From Planctomycetota bacterium (GTDB lineage Bacteria; Planctomycetota; PLA2; JAEUHO01), in contig JAJDEM010000190.1 of NCBI GenBank assembly GCA_029259795.1, positions 1 to 33,104 on the forward strand: a stretch of DNA of 33,104 nt, given 5' to 3'. Position 1 is the first letter of the stretch. Every line of letters begins with the position of its first letter. The position numbers were made by a program, and so were the translations under genes. The notes below the pieces were generated by a model that searched no databases, was not told the DNA's origin, and saw only the letters and a program-made list of their open reading frames with translations. Shown one piece after another: positions 11,410 through 20,400 of the stretch.

Positions 11410-14400
11410 ATGGGTTGTGGACCAGACATGCCGAAGGACTCGAACCAGGGCCGGATCATCGCGGGGCGCTATCGCCTTCGCGGCATTCTCGGTGCCGGTG
11501 CCCAGGGCACCGTGTACCTCGCCGAGGATCTGGGCCGGGACTGCGTCCACATCGCGCTCAAGCTGATCGAGGGGCTTGTCGGCGGTGAGCGGCAGGAGCC
11601 CGCGGACGAGATCCTCCGGCACTTCCGCCACCCGAACTGGGCCTCCGTCCTCGACGCAGGCCCCTGTGGTGAAGAAGGCTGGTTCCAGGCCGTGGAGTTC
11701 GTGCCCGGCACGAGCCTCGACCATGTCGAGGGCCCGCAGCCGATCGAGCACATCTGGGCGTTGCTCGAAGACGGCGCCCGCGTACTCGGAGCGCTGCATC
11801 GCCTGGGTGTCCTCCACTACGACGTCACGCCGGGCAACCTGATGCTCGACGCGGCGGGCGATCGTCCCCGCTTCGCGCTGACCGATGGCGGTCTGGCCCA
11901 TGTCGGTCCCGTCGAGGGCGTCGCGCGCGGTACGCCGTTGACCATGGCTCCGGAAGTCACGGAAGCCAGCGAACACGATCATCGTGCCGACCTCTACAGC
12001 CTCGGGCTCGTTGCGTTCCAGCTGGCCACCGGTCGCATGCCCCTTGAAGGCAACGCGGGCGAAGTCCTTGGACGCCGTCGCCGCGAAGAGGCACCGCGGG
12101 CTCGCTCCCTTCGCAAGGACATGCCCACGGCGCTGGACGATCTCTTGGCCATGCTGCTCGCGCGCAATCCGAAGGAACGTCCCCACGACGCCTTCGCACT
12201 GCTCGAAGCGCTCGCCAAGGCCCGGGGTGAAGCCGTGCCTCGCTTCCGCCATGAGGAGGGCCTCGCGGCCGCCGAAGGTGGTGCGCTCGTCGGGGGGACC
12301 GACGCCCTCGCCCGCATCCGCGACGCCGTCGAGGCTCTGCGTGCCCGCCGGGCGGGCGGCCCCGGCCGCATGGCCGCTGCGCGGGCGCCGCGCCTCACCG
12401 ACCCGGTCCTCGTCGTTCGGGGACGCCCGTCTTCGGGCGCGACGCGAATGACGTCCGAAGCCATCGCTCTCGCGCGCGCCGACGGCGTACCCGCGCTGCT
12501 TCTCTCGGGCCGCGAGTCCGCGGGCGAGCGGCGCGGTCCGCTGCGGCACTTGGCCGATGGCATGGCGACCCTCGACCTCGCGCCGGACGAGCCGATCCAA
12601 GCCATTCGCCTCGGCCTCAGCGCGCGACGCGACCTGGGCCGTGAGGAGCGCAGCCACGCCCACACACGCATGGCGGAGCAGTTCGTCCGCGCGGTGGAGG
12701 TCACCGCAAGGCGTGCACCGTTCCTGCTCGTGGTCCAGGACTTCGGGGAACTCCCGGAAGACGCCCAAGAGGCCATCCGGGTTCTCTCGCGCCATCTGCT
12801 TGCCCTGCGCGAGAACGGGGGCAGTGCATCCGCGCCGCCGATCGTGCTCATGCTCGACGTCGGCGACGCCGACGCCGAGAGCCTGCTTGTGCCCGATGCT
12901 GCGGAGCCTGCGCGCCCGTTCCTCGACACAGCGCCGCTCGACGCGGCCCAGCTCCTCCAGTTCGTTTCGGCGCGCTTCCCCGGACTCACCCCGGAAGCCG
13001 TCGACGTCGAACGGATGATGTCCGTCTCGGAGGGGTTGCCGGGCACCTTGGCAGCCTTGCTCGCCGAAGGCAGCCGACGCGGAGACCTGCGCTACGAGAG
13101 CGGCCGCTGGTGCTGGAACGTTGACGCCCTCGAGCGCTACGAGATCCAGACCGGCCTCACGCCGCGTCTCGCCGAGGCGCTCCGCCACGCCGACGACAAC
13201 CTGCGCACCCTGCTCGCCTACCTCACCATGGTCGAGTCCCCTCTCGCCGAGCCTGTCGTCCAGACCCTTTGGAACCAGCTAAGCGACGAGCCCCTCCCGA
13301 CCACACCGCTGATCCGCACCGTCGTCCGCGACGACGCAAGGCACTTGGGGCTGGCTACGAGGGCACTGAGACCTGAATCGGCGACCGGCGGCCTTGCCGA
13401 GCCAATCGAAGTGCTGAGGGCGCGGCTCCTGTCCACCCTCAACGAAGACGATGGCCCGACGACCGCACTTGATCTATCGCGCCTGCTGCAAGACGACGGA
13501 CAACCCGGACGCGCGCTTGAAGTCCTCTCGAGGCAGTGGAGCGCCTTCACATCAACTCAGCGGTCCGATGCCCAAGCCACGCTTGCCGGCATCATCCGAC
13601 AGGCCCCAAGTCCACTAGACACGCCGCACGATCGCTGGCGAGCAAGTCAACTCCTTGAGTTTGGGACAGATTCCGCCGAGCTGGCTGGTCTGATCGCCGC
13701 CAAGATTGAGGACATGGGCGCCGAGGCAAAGACCGCTCTTGGCCTCACATGGGTGCTCTGGGGTGCGCACCAGTACTCCGGGGCGCTGGAAATCCTCACG
13801 CGGATGCTCGCCAGTTCCGAAACGCCACGAGCCGTTCGGACGGAGGCGCTAGTCCTCAAGGGTCAACTGCTCCTTCGGCTTCACCGCGAGTCCGAAGGTC
13901 GCACCGCACTCAGGGAGGCCCGCCCGCTTCTCCGAGAGGCACGCCGTGCTGGTGTGCAAGATTGGGCGACTCTGGCCCGCTTCTACATGGGCGATAGCCA
14001 GGCGCGCTTCCTGCGGGGGCTGTACCTGTCTTCACTTCGGTCGCTCGCGGCCGCTCGGGCATGCGCTAAGCGCGCTCGCGCCCCCGCACTTGTCGCTCAG
14101 GTGTACAGCAACTTGGGAATCGCAGCGCAAGCGCTCGGTCAGCAAGGGATCGCCGCCCGCCACTTCGACCGCTCACTACGAGTGAGGCGGAACCTCGGCG
14201 ACGTCAACGGCACCATCGCCACCTTGATGAACCTCGGGCGGCTGCGCCAGAACTCAGGCTCGCTTGTTCTCAGTGCGTCCATGTTTCAGGAAGCAGCGAA
14301 TCACGCAATTCGCTATGCGCAAACAGGGCGGTTGTCTTCGAGCCTTCTCTTTCTCGCCCGAATCTACGATCAACAGATGAACTCTAGGCTCGCCGCAGGA

Positions 14401-16962
14401 ACCATGTTCCGCGCAGTCCAGGCTGCACAAAGGGTCGGTGACAAGAAGGCCATCGCAATCGCTGCTGCTGAGCTTGCGCCGCTCTCCTCTTCATTGGGAG
14501 ATGCCCGTACCAGCAGGGCAATGCTCTCACTCAGCGGCGAAGCAGCACTCGCTCGCGTCACCAGCTATGCGCGAGCCACGCACCACTTCTCCGCCGCCCT
14601 TTCCGCCCTCCATATGGGGAGCGACGTCAGAGCTGCGCAGTGCTTCGAACGGGCGCTCCGGCACGCGGACGGGCTCTACGAAACCAACCTGCATTCGCTC
14701 GGCCACCTGGCCCGACTCTTGGACATTCTCGGCGTTCGAGTTCCGGTACCGAAGGCGCCTAGACCCCGCGTCGACGGTCCGTCTCGGTTCAACTATCGGA
14801 CGGGTCTGTGGCTGGAGCGTGTCGTTCGTCAAGGCACCGCGTATCGCGCGCCCCCAGTCGACCGCTTCCTGCCCCAGAGAAACTCGGCGAGAGTCGCCTC
14901 AGGACGAGACCGGCGTCTATTGGCAGAGGCCGCGATCCGGAGCACATCGAGCCTTAGCCAAGATGACGCTGAACAGGCGCTGCTTGCTGTAGAGCGGTAC
15001 GTGGCGCTGACCGGGGAGCGCTACCTTCAGGGACGAGCACTCGCCCTCCGGTCCACGCTAGGCCGTGGCAGCCACGCAGCGCAGGCAGCGCAGTTGTTCT
15101 CTCGGGCGATTCAACTCGCAGATATCCCCCTCGACGAAGCTCTCGCCCGCAGACACCCCCTCCCGCAAGAACACTCGCGCGCTCACAAGCAACATGCCGA
15201 GGCACTCGGTGAAGCAGGCTCGGCCGCACAACTGCGGACCGGCGACTCCCACGCCCTGGCCCATCGTCTCCTCCTCAAGCATGGTTTCACGGCGGCCCCG
15301 GACGAGCGCGTCGCGAGCGCCCTGCGCCGCGTACTTGCCGCCACCGGGCGCATGAACGCCGGCGCCGGCCTCGACGACCTCCTGCAGGGGATGACGGAAG
15401 ACACCATCGAAATCACCGGCGCCGAGCGCGCCTGCGTCGTCCTGCTCGACTCGAACTCCAGTCAGGCGATGCGCGTCGAGAAGGGAACGTCGTCCGAGGA
15501 CCTTGGCGTGGAGGTCGAAGACCTCTCCCAGACCGTGATCCAGCGCGTGATCGATTCGCAGACATCGCTCCTGCTGCACGATGTGTTCGACGACCAGGAG
15601 CTGATGGGGCGCCCCAGCATCACAAGCCTCTCGCTCCGTTCGATCCTCTGCGTCCCCATGCTGCGAGGCGATACGCTCTTCGGCGTCCTGTATGCGGATA
15701 GCGCGTCGGCCGCAGGGTCCTTTGATCAGGTCGATCAAGAGGTCCTTGCGCTCTTCTCGGAGCAGGCGGCGGCCGCCCTCGAGACCCACCGCCTCGTCTC
15801 GGACGTTCAGAACTCGATGGCCGAGCTCAAGTCCATGCAAGAGCGCCTGGTCCGCGGCGAGCGCCTGCGGACGATGGGCGAGCTCAGCAGCGGCGTGGCG
15901 CATGAGTTCAACAACCTACTCACCTCGATCCTCGCCCGGGTCCAACTCATCAGCCTCGACCCCGTCAGTCCCGAGCTCAAGGTCGATCTCGACCTCATCG
16001 AGAAGGCCTGCATGGACGCGGCGGCCGTCGTGCGGCGCCTGCAGTCCTTTACGCGCAAGGAGCGCGAAGGGGACTTCGTCGCCCTCGACCTCGCAGAGAT
16101 CTGCAACGATGCCGTGGAGTTCCTCCGACCGCTCTGGAGCACCCGCCGGCGCCACGGGCGCCCGCCCATCACCGTGAAGCTCCGCTGCGACAAGGGGCTC
16201 CGTGTCGAAGGCGACGCGACCGAACTCCGTGAGGTGGTGACCAACCTCCTCAAGAACTCCCTGGAAGCGCTTGCCGACGGCGGCCATATCGACGTCGAGG
16301 CCCGCGCCATCCTGGGCGGCGTGACGCTCCGCATCGAAGACAACGGGCCTGGCATCCCCGAGGACATCAAGGCCAAGATCTTCGACCCGTTCTTCACTAC
16401 GAAGGGCGAGCGCGGCACAGGACTCGGTCTCTGCCTCAGCCAGCAGATCGTGGAGCGGCACGGCGGCGACATGGGTCTCTGGACCCAGGTTGGTGAAGGC
16501 ACGCGCTTCACGATCGAGCTGCCGCTTTCGGAAGAGGCCGGCGAAGCGGCGCACGACGAGGACGGGCTCTCCACCGAGCCGGCCCCGCTGCGGGTGCTCG
16601 TCGTCGACGACGACGAGAACGTCCTCGGTCCGCTCTGCCGCTTTCTCAAGCGTTCCGGCTATGCACTGGAGTCGGCGGCGGACGGCGCCGCGGGGCTCGA
16701 AGTCGCCGGCGTGTTCGAGCCCGATGTGATCATCTCTGATGTCGCGATGCCCACGATGAATGGCATCGAGCTCTGTCGCGAAGTCCGCCGAGACCGCCCG
16801 GACGTTCCGGTGATCCTGATGAGCGGCTGGACCTCCGGGATCGATCCGTCCCGGGCACGACGTGCGGGCGCAACGGCTCTCTTGAAGAAGCCCTTTGCCC
16901 TGGAGCAGGTGGCGTCGGCGCTACGCACGATCGCGCGCGAGCGCGATCGTGCTCGCGCGTAG
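11410..16962 (+). CDS. Giant hybrid sensor: Ser/Thr kinase, degenerate ATPase, helical repeats, GAF, histidine kinase, receiver
   Basis: The protein has 1850 residues. The Ser/Thr kinase domain (20-270) shows glycine loop GAGAQGTVY (28-36), K51, the catalytic loop HYDVTPGN (H136, D138, N143), a DGG in place of DFG (D159), MAPE (179-182) and the DLYSLG helix. Active-site Lys, Asp and Asn are all kept. Residues 290-640 look like a STAND/AAA-type ATPase with a decayed P-loop (GRPSSGATR, no Lys) and a Walker-B-like LLVVQDF. Residues 640-1290 are helical repeats. A GAF domain spans about 1310-1465. The histidine kinase follows: H1498 in VAHEFNN, N-box around 1612, DNGPGIP, GTGLGL. The receiver has D1733-D1735, phospho-acceptor D1777 and a Lys in KKPF. 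The kinase-ATPase-TPR-GAF-histidine kinase order is known from the cyanobacterial HstK type; the added receiver is less usual. No membrane segment is seen. ATG 11428 is an alternative start. Confidence 0.95.
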   Translation: MGCGPDMPKDSNQGRIIAGRYRLRGILGAGAQGTVYLAEDLGRDCVHIALKLIEGLVGGERQEPADEILRHFRHPNWASVLDAGPCGEEGWFQAVEFVPGTSLDHVEGPQPIEHIWALLEDGARVLGALHRLGVLHYDVTPGNLMLDAAGDRPRFALTDGGLAHVGPVEGVARGTPLTMAPEVTEASEHDHRADLYSLGLVAFQLATGRMPLEGNAGEVLGRRRREEAPRARSLRKDMPTALDDLLAMLLARNPKERPHDAFALLEALAKARGEAVPRFRHEEGLAAAEGGALVGGTDALARIRDAVEALRARRAGGPGRMAAARAPRLTDPVLVVRGRPSSGATRMTSEAIALARADGVPALLLSGRESAGERRGPLRHLADGMATLDLAPDEPIQAIRLGLSARRDLGREERSHAHTRMAEQFVRAVEVTARRAPFLLVVQDFGELPEDAQEAIRVLSRHLLALRENGGSASAPPIVLMLDVGDADAESLLVPDAAEPARPFLDTAPLDAAQLLQFVSARFPGLTPEAVDVERMMSVSEGLPGTLAALLAEGSRRGDLRYESGRWCWNVDALERYEIQTGLTPRLAEALRHADDNLRTLLAYLTMVESPLAEPVVQTLWNQLSDEPLPTTPLIRTVVRDDARHLGLATRALRPESATGGLAEPIEVLRARLLSTLNEDDGPTTALDLSRLLQDDGQPGRALEVLSRQWSAFTSTQRSDAQATLAGIIRQAPSPLDTPHDRWRASQLLEFGTDSAELAGLIAAKIEDMGAEAKTALGLTWVLWGAHQYSGALEILTRMLASSETPRAVRTEALVLKGQLLLRLHRESEGRTALREARPLLREARRAGVQDWATLARFYMGDSQARFLRGLYLSSLRSLAAARACAKRARAPALVAQVYSNLGIAAQALGQQGIAARHFDRSLRVRRNLGDVNGTIATLMNLGRLRQNSGSLVLSASMFQEAANHAIRYAQTGRLSSSLLFLARIYDQQMNSRLAAGTMFRAVQAAQRVGDKKAIAIAAAELAPLSSSLGDARTSRAMLSLSGEAALARVTSYARATHHFSAALSALHMGSDVRAAQCFERALRHADGLYETNLHSLGHLARLLDILGVRVPVPKAPRPRVDGPSRFNYRTGLWLERVVRQGTAYRAPPVDRFLPQRNSARVASGRDRRLLAEAAIRSTSSLSQDDAEQALLAVERYVALTGERYLQGRALALRSTLGRGSHAAQAAQLFSRAIQLADIPLDEALARRHPLPQEHSRAHKQHAEALGEAGSAAQLRTGDSHALAHRLLLKHGFTAAPDERVASALRRVLAATGRMNAGAGLDDLLQGMTEDTIEITGAERACVVLLDSNSSQAMRVEKGTSSEDLGVEVEDLSQTVIQRVIDSQTSLLLHDVFDDQELMGRPSITSLSLRSILCVPMLRGDTLFGVLYADSASAAGSFDQVDQEVLALFSEQAAAALETHRLVSDVQNSMAELKSMQERLVRGERLRTMGELSSGVAHEFNNLLTSILARVQLISLDPVSPELKVDLDLIEKACMDAAAVVRRLQSFTRKEREGDFVALDLAEICNDAVEFLRPLWSTRRRHGRPPITVKLRCDKGLRVEGDATELREVVTNLLKNSLEALADGGHIDVEARAILGGVTLRIEDNGPGIPEDIKAKIFDPFFTTKGERGTGLGLCLSQQIVERHGGDMGLWTQVGEGTRFTIELPLSEEAGEAAHDEDGLSTEPAPLRVLVVDDDENVLGPLCRFLKRSGYALESAADGAAGLEVAGVFEPDVIISDVAMPTMNGIELCREVRRDRPDVPVILMSGWTSGIDPSRARRAGATALLKKPFALEQVASALRTIARERDRARA
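16926..16951. other. Perfect 11-bp inverted repeat at the end of the hybrid-kinase gene
   Basis: CACGATCGCGC (16926-16936), a GCGA loop and GCGCGATCGTG (16941-16951) form a perfect GC-rich stem. It lies inside the last codons of the kinase gene, 8 bases before the TAG, and encodes the Arg/Ala-rich tail. No T-run follows on either strand. Because the facing gene ends only 11 bases beyond the kinase stop, this stem could block read-through in both directions or protect 3' ends. Confidence 0.6.
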
Positions 16963-16973
16963 CGCGGCTCGGG

Positions 16974-17318
16974 CTAGTCCCAGTCCCACTCGGGATCGGT
17001 GACGGCGACGATGTCGTTGTCGACGATGACGTAGAGGACGGCCCCGCCGGGGCCTGTGCCCGCGTTGCCAGCCAGGAACGACACGGACCCCTCATCGAGG
17101 GTGCCGGCGCCGATGGCATTGCCTGCGGCGTCCCACGCGGCGAACGTGGTGCCCGGTCGCCCGGTGATCGACAGGACGCCGAGGTCCCCGTGCCAGTCGT
17201 AACTGACGCCACTGGCCGTGGCATCCGACAGGTCGATGCTCGCTGCAGACGTCGTCGCCAAGCCGGCGACTACGACTGCGATCCCTAGCGCGAGCAGCGT
17301 GGTCTTGAATGTGCGCAT
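16974..17318 (-). CDS. Small exported protein of unknown function
   Basis: The product has 114 residues. A signal peptide covers residues 1-26 (MRTFKTT, then core LLALGIAVVVAGLA, cleavage near TSA-A). The mature part of about 88 residues has no cysteine. It is rich in Gly, Asp, Ala and Val, with strands such as VLYVIVDNDIVAV, and ends in an acidic, aromatic tail (EWDWD). It is probably a small beta-rich periplasmic or outer-surface protein. AGGAG stands 7 bases before the ATG at 17318, so expression signals are good. It faces the hybrid kinase (11-base gap between stops) and is divergent from the sigma-54 activator across an AT-rich gap. That position suggests it may be the activator's target or a ligand of the system. 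No family is recognised. Confidence 0.75.
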   Translation of the reverse strand: MRTFKTTLLALGIAVVVAGLATTSAASIDLSDATASGVSYDWHGDLGVLSITGRPGTTFAAWDAAGNAIGAGTLDEGSVSFLAGNAGTGPGGAVLYVIVDNDIVAVTDPEWDWD

Positions 17319-17487
17319 TGCGGTCTCCTATGCGGGTGCCCAAACACCCACTCCCTCTCAGGTGTTGCGAATACTAAACATCTGCTCAAGAAAATCAACA
17401 CAACATGTCCTTAATAATAGACGTAACAACACCTTACGACGCCCTACAGAAGGCCATTGACTCGCTAACAGCCGTCAATCAACGATC
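17319..17487. promoter_or_regulatory. AT-rich divergent control region with repeated CAACAC motifs
   Basis: The stretch 17341-17460 is 43% G+C by hand count (26 of 60 in each line), far below its surroundings. AGGTGTTG at 17360-17367 is the exact reverse complement of CAACACCT at 17427-17434, and another CAACAC sits at 17396-17401. These could be operator half-sites. Minus-strand promoter for the small gene: TTGATT (17393-17398 read in reverse), 16 bases, TAGTAT, with about 45 bases of leader. Plus strand: AGGCCA-N5-TCGCT at 17451-17466 keeps the GG-N10-GC spacing of a sigma-54 promoter before the activator's ATG, but the match is weak. Confidence 0.45.
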
Positions 17488-20400
17488 ATGAGCATGCGCT
17501 CTGTAAGGCCGCTCCTGATCGTGCGTGTGGACGTCGAGAGGGCTGCGCGACGAACGCGCTGTGACGGCGCGCGCTGGTTGATCGCCGCCCAGGAGCTGGC
17601 TACGACCGGCCCCCGCGCCGCGCTGGAGCTGCGGCGGATGCGGGTGCGCGGGCGGGCGACGCCCACGCTTGTCGCGGTTGCAGCAGACCCCGCCTGCGCT
17701 CGGTCGCGACTCGCACTCGCGGCGCTACTCTTGGAGTGCGATGCAACCCCAGCGACCCGGCGCCTCCTAGCCCAGTTGGCGACGAGCTCGCCGAGCATTG
17801 GGGCAGCTGGTCCTCGTAGGGTCAGCGAGCTGCTAGTTACTGAACGCCGCCTAGACGCCTATCACCGCCTTGCCGTCATCGCGACCCGTCGACCAAGCGA
17901 GCGCACGGCCGGCGCTGCCTTGGGCTTGCTGGTCAGCCACGCGCCAACCTCTAGGACTGAAAGAGTAGCCTTCAACCGAGCTGCCCAAGCCATCGCGCTC
18001 TCATTGCGAACAGTCTCTGGACAGGGGCCCGACGCAGGAACGGTTAGTGCTCTCTCACGAGCCTTCGCGGCGGGTGATGCGGCGCCGGTCGATAGCTGCC
18101 GAGCGCTCCTCCGCGCGGTGCCGCAAGCTCACCGAGAGTTCGCTGGAGCACTCCTCGCCGTGATTGCGGTGAGAAGTCACTTGCGCGGGAGCGTGTCCGA
18201 CAGGGTTCGCTCCCGCGCCCTCGCACGCGCAGAGCTACGAAGCAGAGTCGTTCACCTAGGCATGGCAGCAGCGGTCGCCCGCTGTCTGCGCCGCGCCACA
18301 GCGGCGCCTCCAACAGCTGGGGCGAGCGCGCGTCAGCGGTGGCGAGCTCTGCGCACGGCGGCACTCGGTCGGCTAACGCGCACCTACTGGAGGCTCCTCG
18401 CCCACCTCGCAGTCGAACGCCACGAAGCAGGAGCGTTGTCGCTTTCGCGCGCACAGGAGTGCATGCAACTACTCGCTTCCGCTCGTAGCGGAGAGAGCGT
18501 CACATCGGCCGCCGCCCGTCTCTTCTGGCCCAAACTACCGGCTGGTGAACGCCCGGCCGCGCGGCAAGCCGAGGTCAAGCGGGCTCGGCTGCTCGACCGG
18601 CTGTGGCAAAACGACTTCCGGCCTTCGGTGAGGGCCGCATGCCGGGATACGCCGCGTCTCGCCGAGCTGCTGCGGCACCTCTCACTCGGCGTCCTGGCCG
18701 AGCCCGGCGCACGCAGGCCGACGGACTTGTTCCACGTGCTCCCCGGATCGCCCACGTTCCGCACGACGCTCTTCCGAACCAAGCCGACCGATGTGCCCAG
18801 ACAGGAGCCTGGCACGCTCGGCTCGCGACTCGACGCGAGCGACTCCCTGTGTGCGCGCATCCACAGCGGGCAACCCGTCGCCCCCGAAGAACTTCGGCAC
18901 CTGCTGCGGTGGTGCGGCGCCGAGGAGCCGTGGTCGCACACCCTGATTACCGCCATGCTGCTGAGTGATGCCTTCCTCGCCCGCGGCTTGGTTCAGGAGG
19001 CGGCTCTCGCGCTCGAGAAGGCACTCGACGCCGAGCGAGGCCTGCGTCGCCTTGCCCTGCGCCACGCCCCCGCGAGCCTGCCTGCCGAACTCGCGGCCTA
19101 TCGCATGTGCTGCCTACGCGTGCTCGCGAGCTTCGAGCCGCCGATCCCGGCGACCAAGCAACCGCTGCGCACGCTGCGCGCAATCTGCCGGGCCCAGACG
19201 GAACGACGGCGCCCCGCCCCGCGCGAGACCATCGACGCCCTCGATGCAGTCATCACGGCAGGGCAGTCGGCCCCCGCACAGGAACTGCAGTCGCGGGTCG
19301 TCGAGCAGCTCGCTCGCATGCTCGGAGGGCGTGTGCTGTTCCACTACAGCCGTGGCGCCTACCGCCAACGCGAAGCCCAATCCATCCACACGCTCTCCTC
19401 GTGGTCGCTTCGACGTCTGCTGCGAACAACCGAGGTGCGCGCACACCGCGTCGCAGCACGCCCCGAGTTCTGGCGCCCCGAGCAACGGCGCCCGCGTGGG
19501 GTCCTGGTGTTTCCCGTAGGCGCAGGCGTCGCGGCCATCGCACGCTCCAACCCGCTCAAGCCGCGCGACGTCGATGCCGCACGGACGATCCTGCGCTTCC
19601 TCGCAGCGCAACAAGGCGCGCGGCCTGCAAGCACCGAGAACACAAGCACCGCCGAGGCACCCGCGACCCCGCGCCAACCGCCGGTCCGTGGCTTGATCGG
19701 GAGCTCCCCCGCGTGGGGCAGGGTCCTCGAGTCGATCTGGCGCCTCGGCCCAACGCCCTGCAGCGTCGTGCTGCACGGCGAGACCGGCACCGGCAAAGAG
19801 CTGGTAGCCCGCGCCCTCCACCGGACGTCCGCACGGACCGGTCATCCGTTTGTGGCCGTGAACTGCGCCGCCATCCACCCCGAGACCATGCTGGCTGAGT
19901 TGTTCGGCCACATTCGCGGCGCCTACACGGGAGCCCTGAAGCCGCGCGAGGGGCTCGTCCGAAGCGCGCATCGCGGCACACTCTTCCTGGACGAGGTCGG
20001 AGACATGCCTGCGGCCATGCAAGTCGCCCTGCTCCGCACACTCCAAGAGCGCTCGGTTCGACCTGTCGGCGGCACACGCGACTTGCCGGCGGATGTGCGC
20101 GTGATCGCGGCGACGCATCAGGACCTGGGCCGTGCCGTCGCCGAGGGCCGCTTCCGCGAAGACCTCTACCACCGGCTCAACGTCATGGAGATCGAGCTCC
20201 CCCCCCTACGCGAGCGCCTCGAGGACATCCCTGCACTCGCGGCCCACTTCCTCCACCAGGAGGAGGGTCCACGGCGCACGCTCCCGAACACAGCGCTTGC
20301 CGCCCTCGCGCGCTACGGCTGGCCGGGCAACGTGCGCGAGCTGGCCAACGTCATCCAGGCTTCCGCCTTGCTCAGCCAGGGTCCCGCAGTCGAGGCGGCG

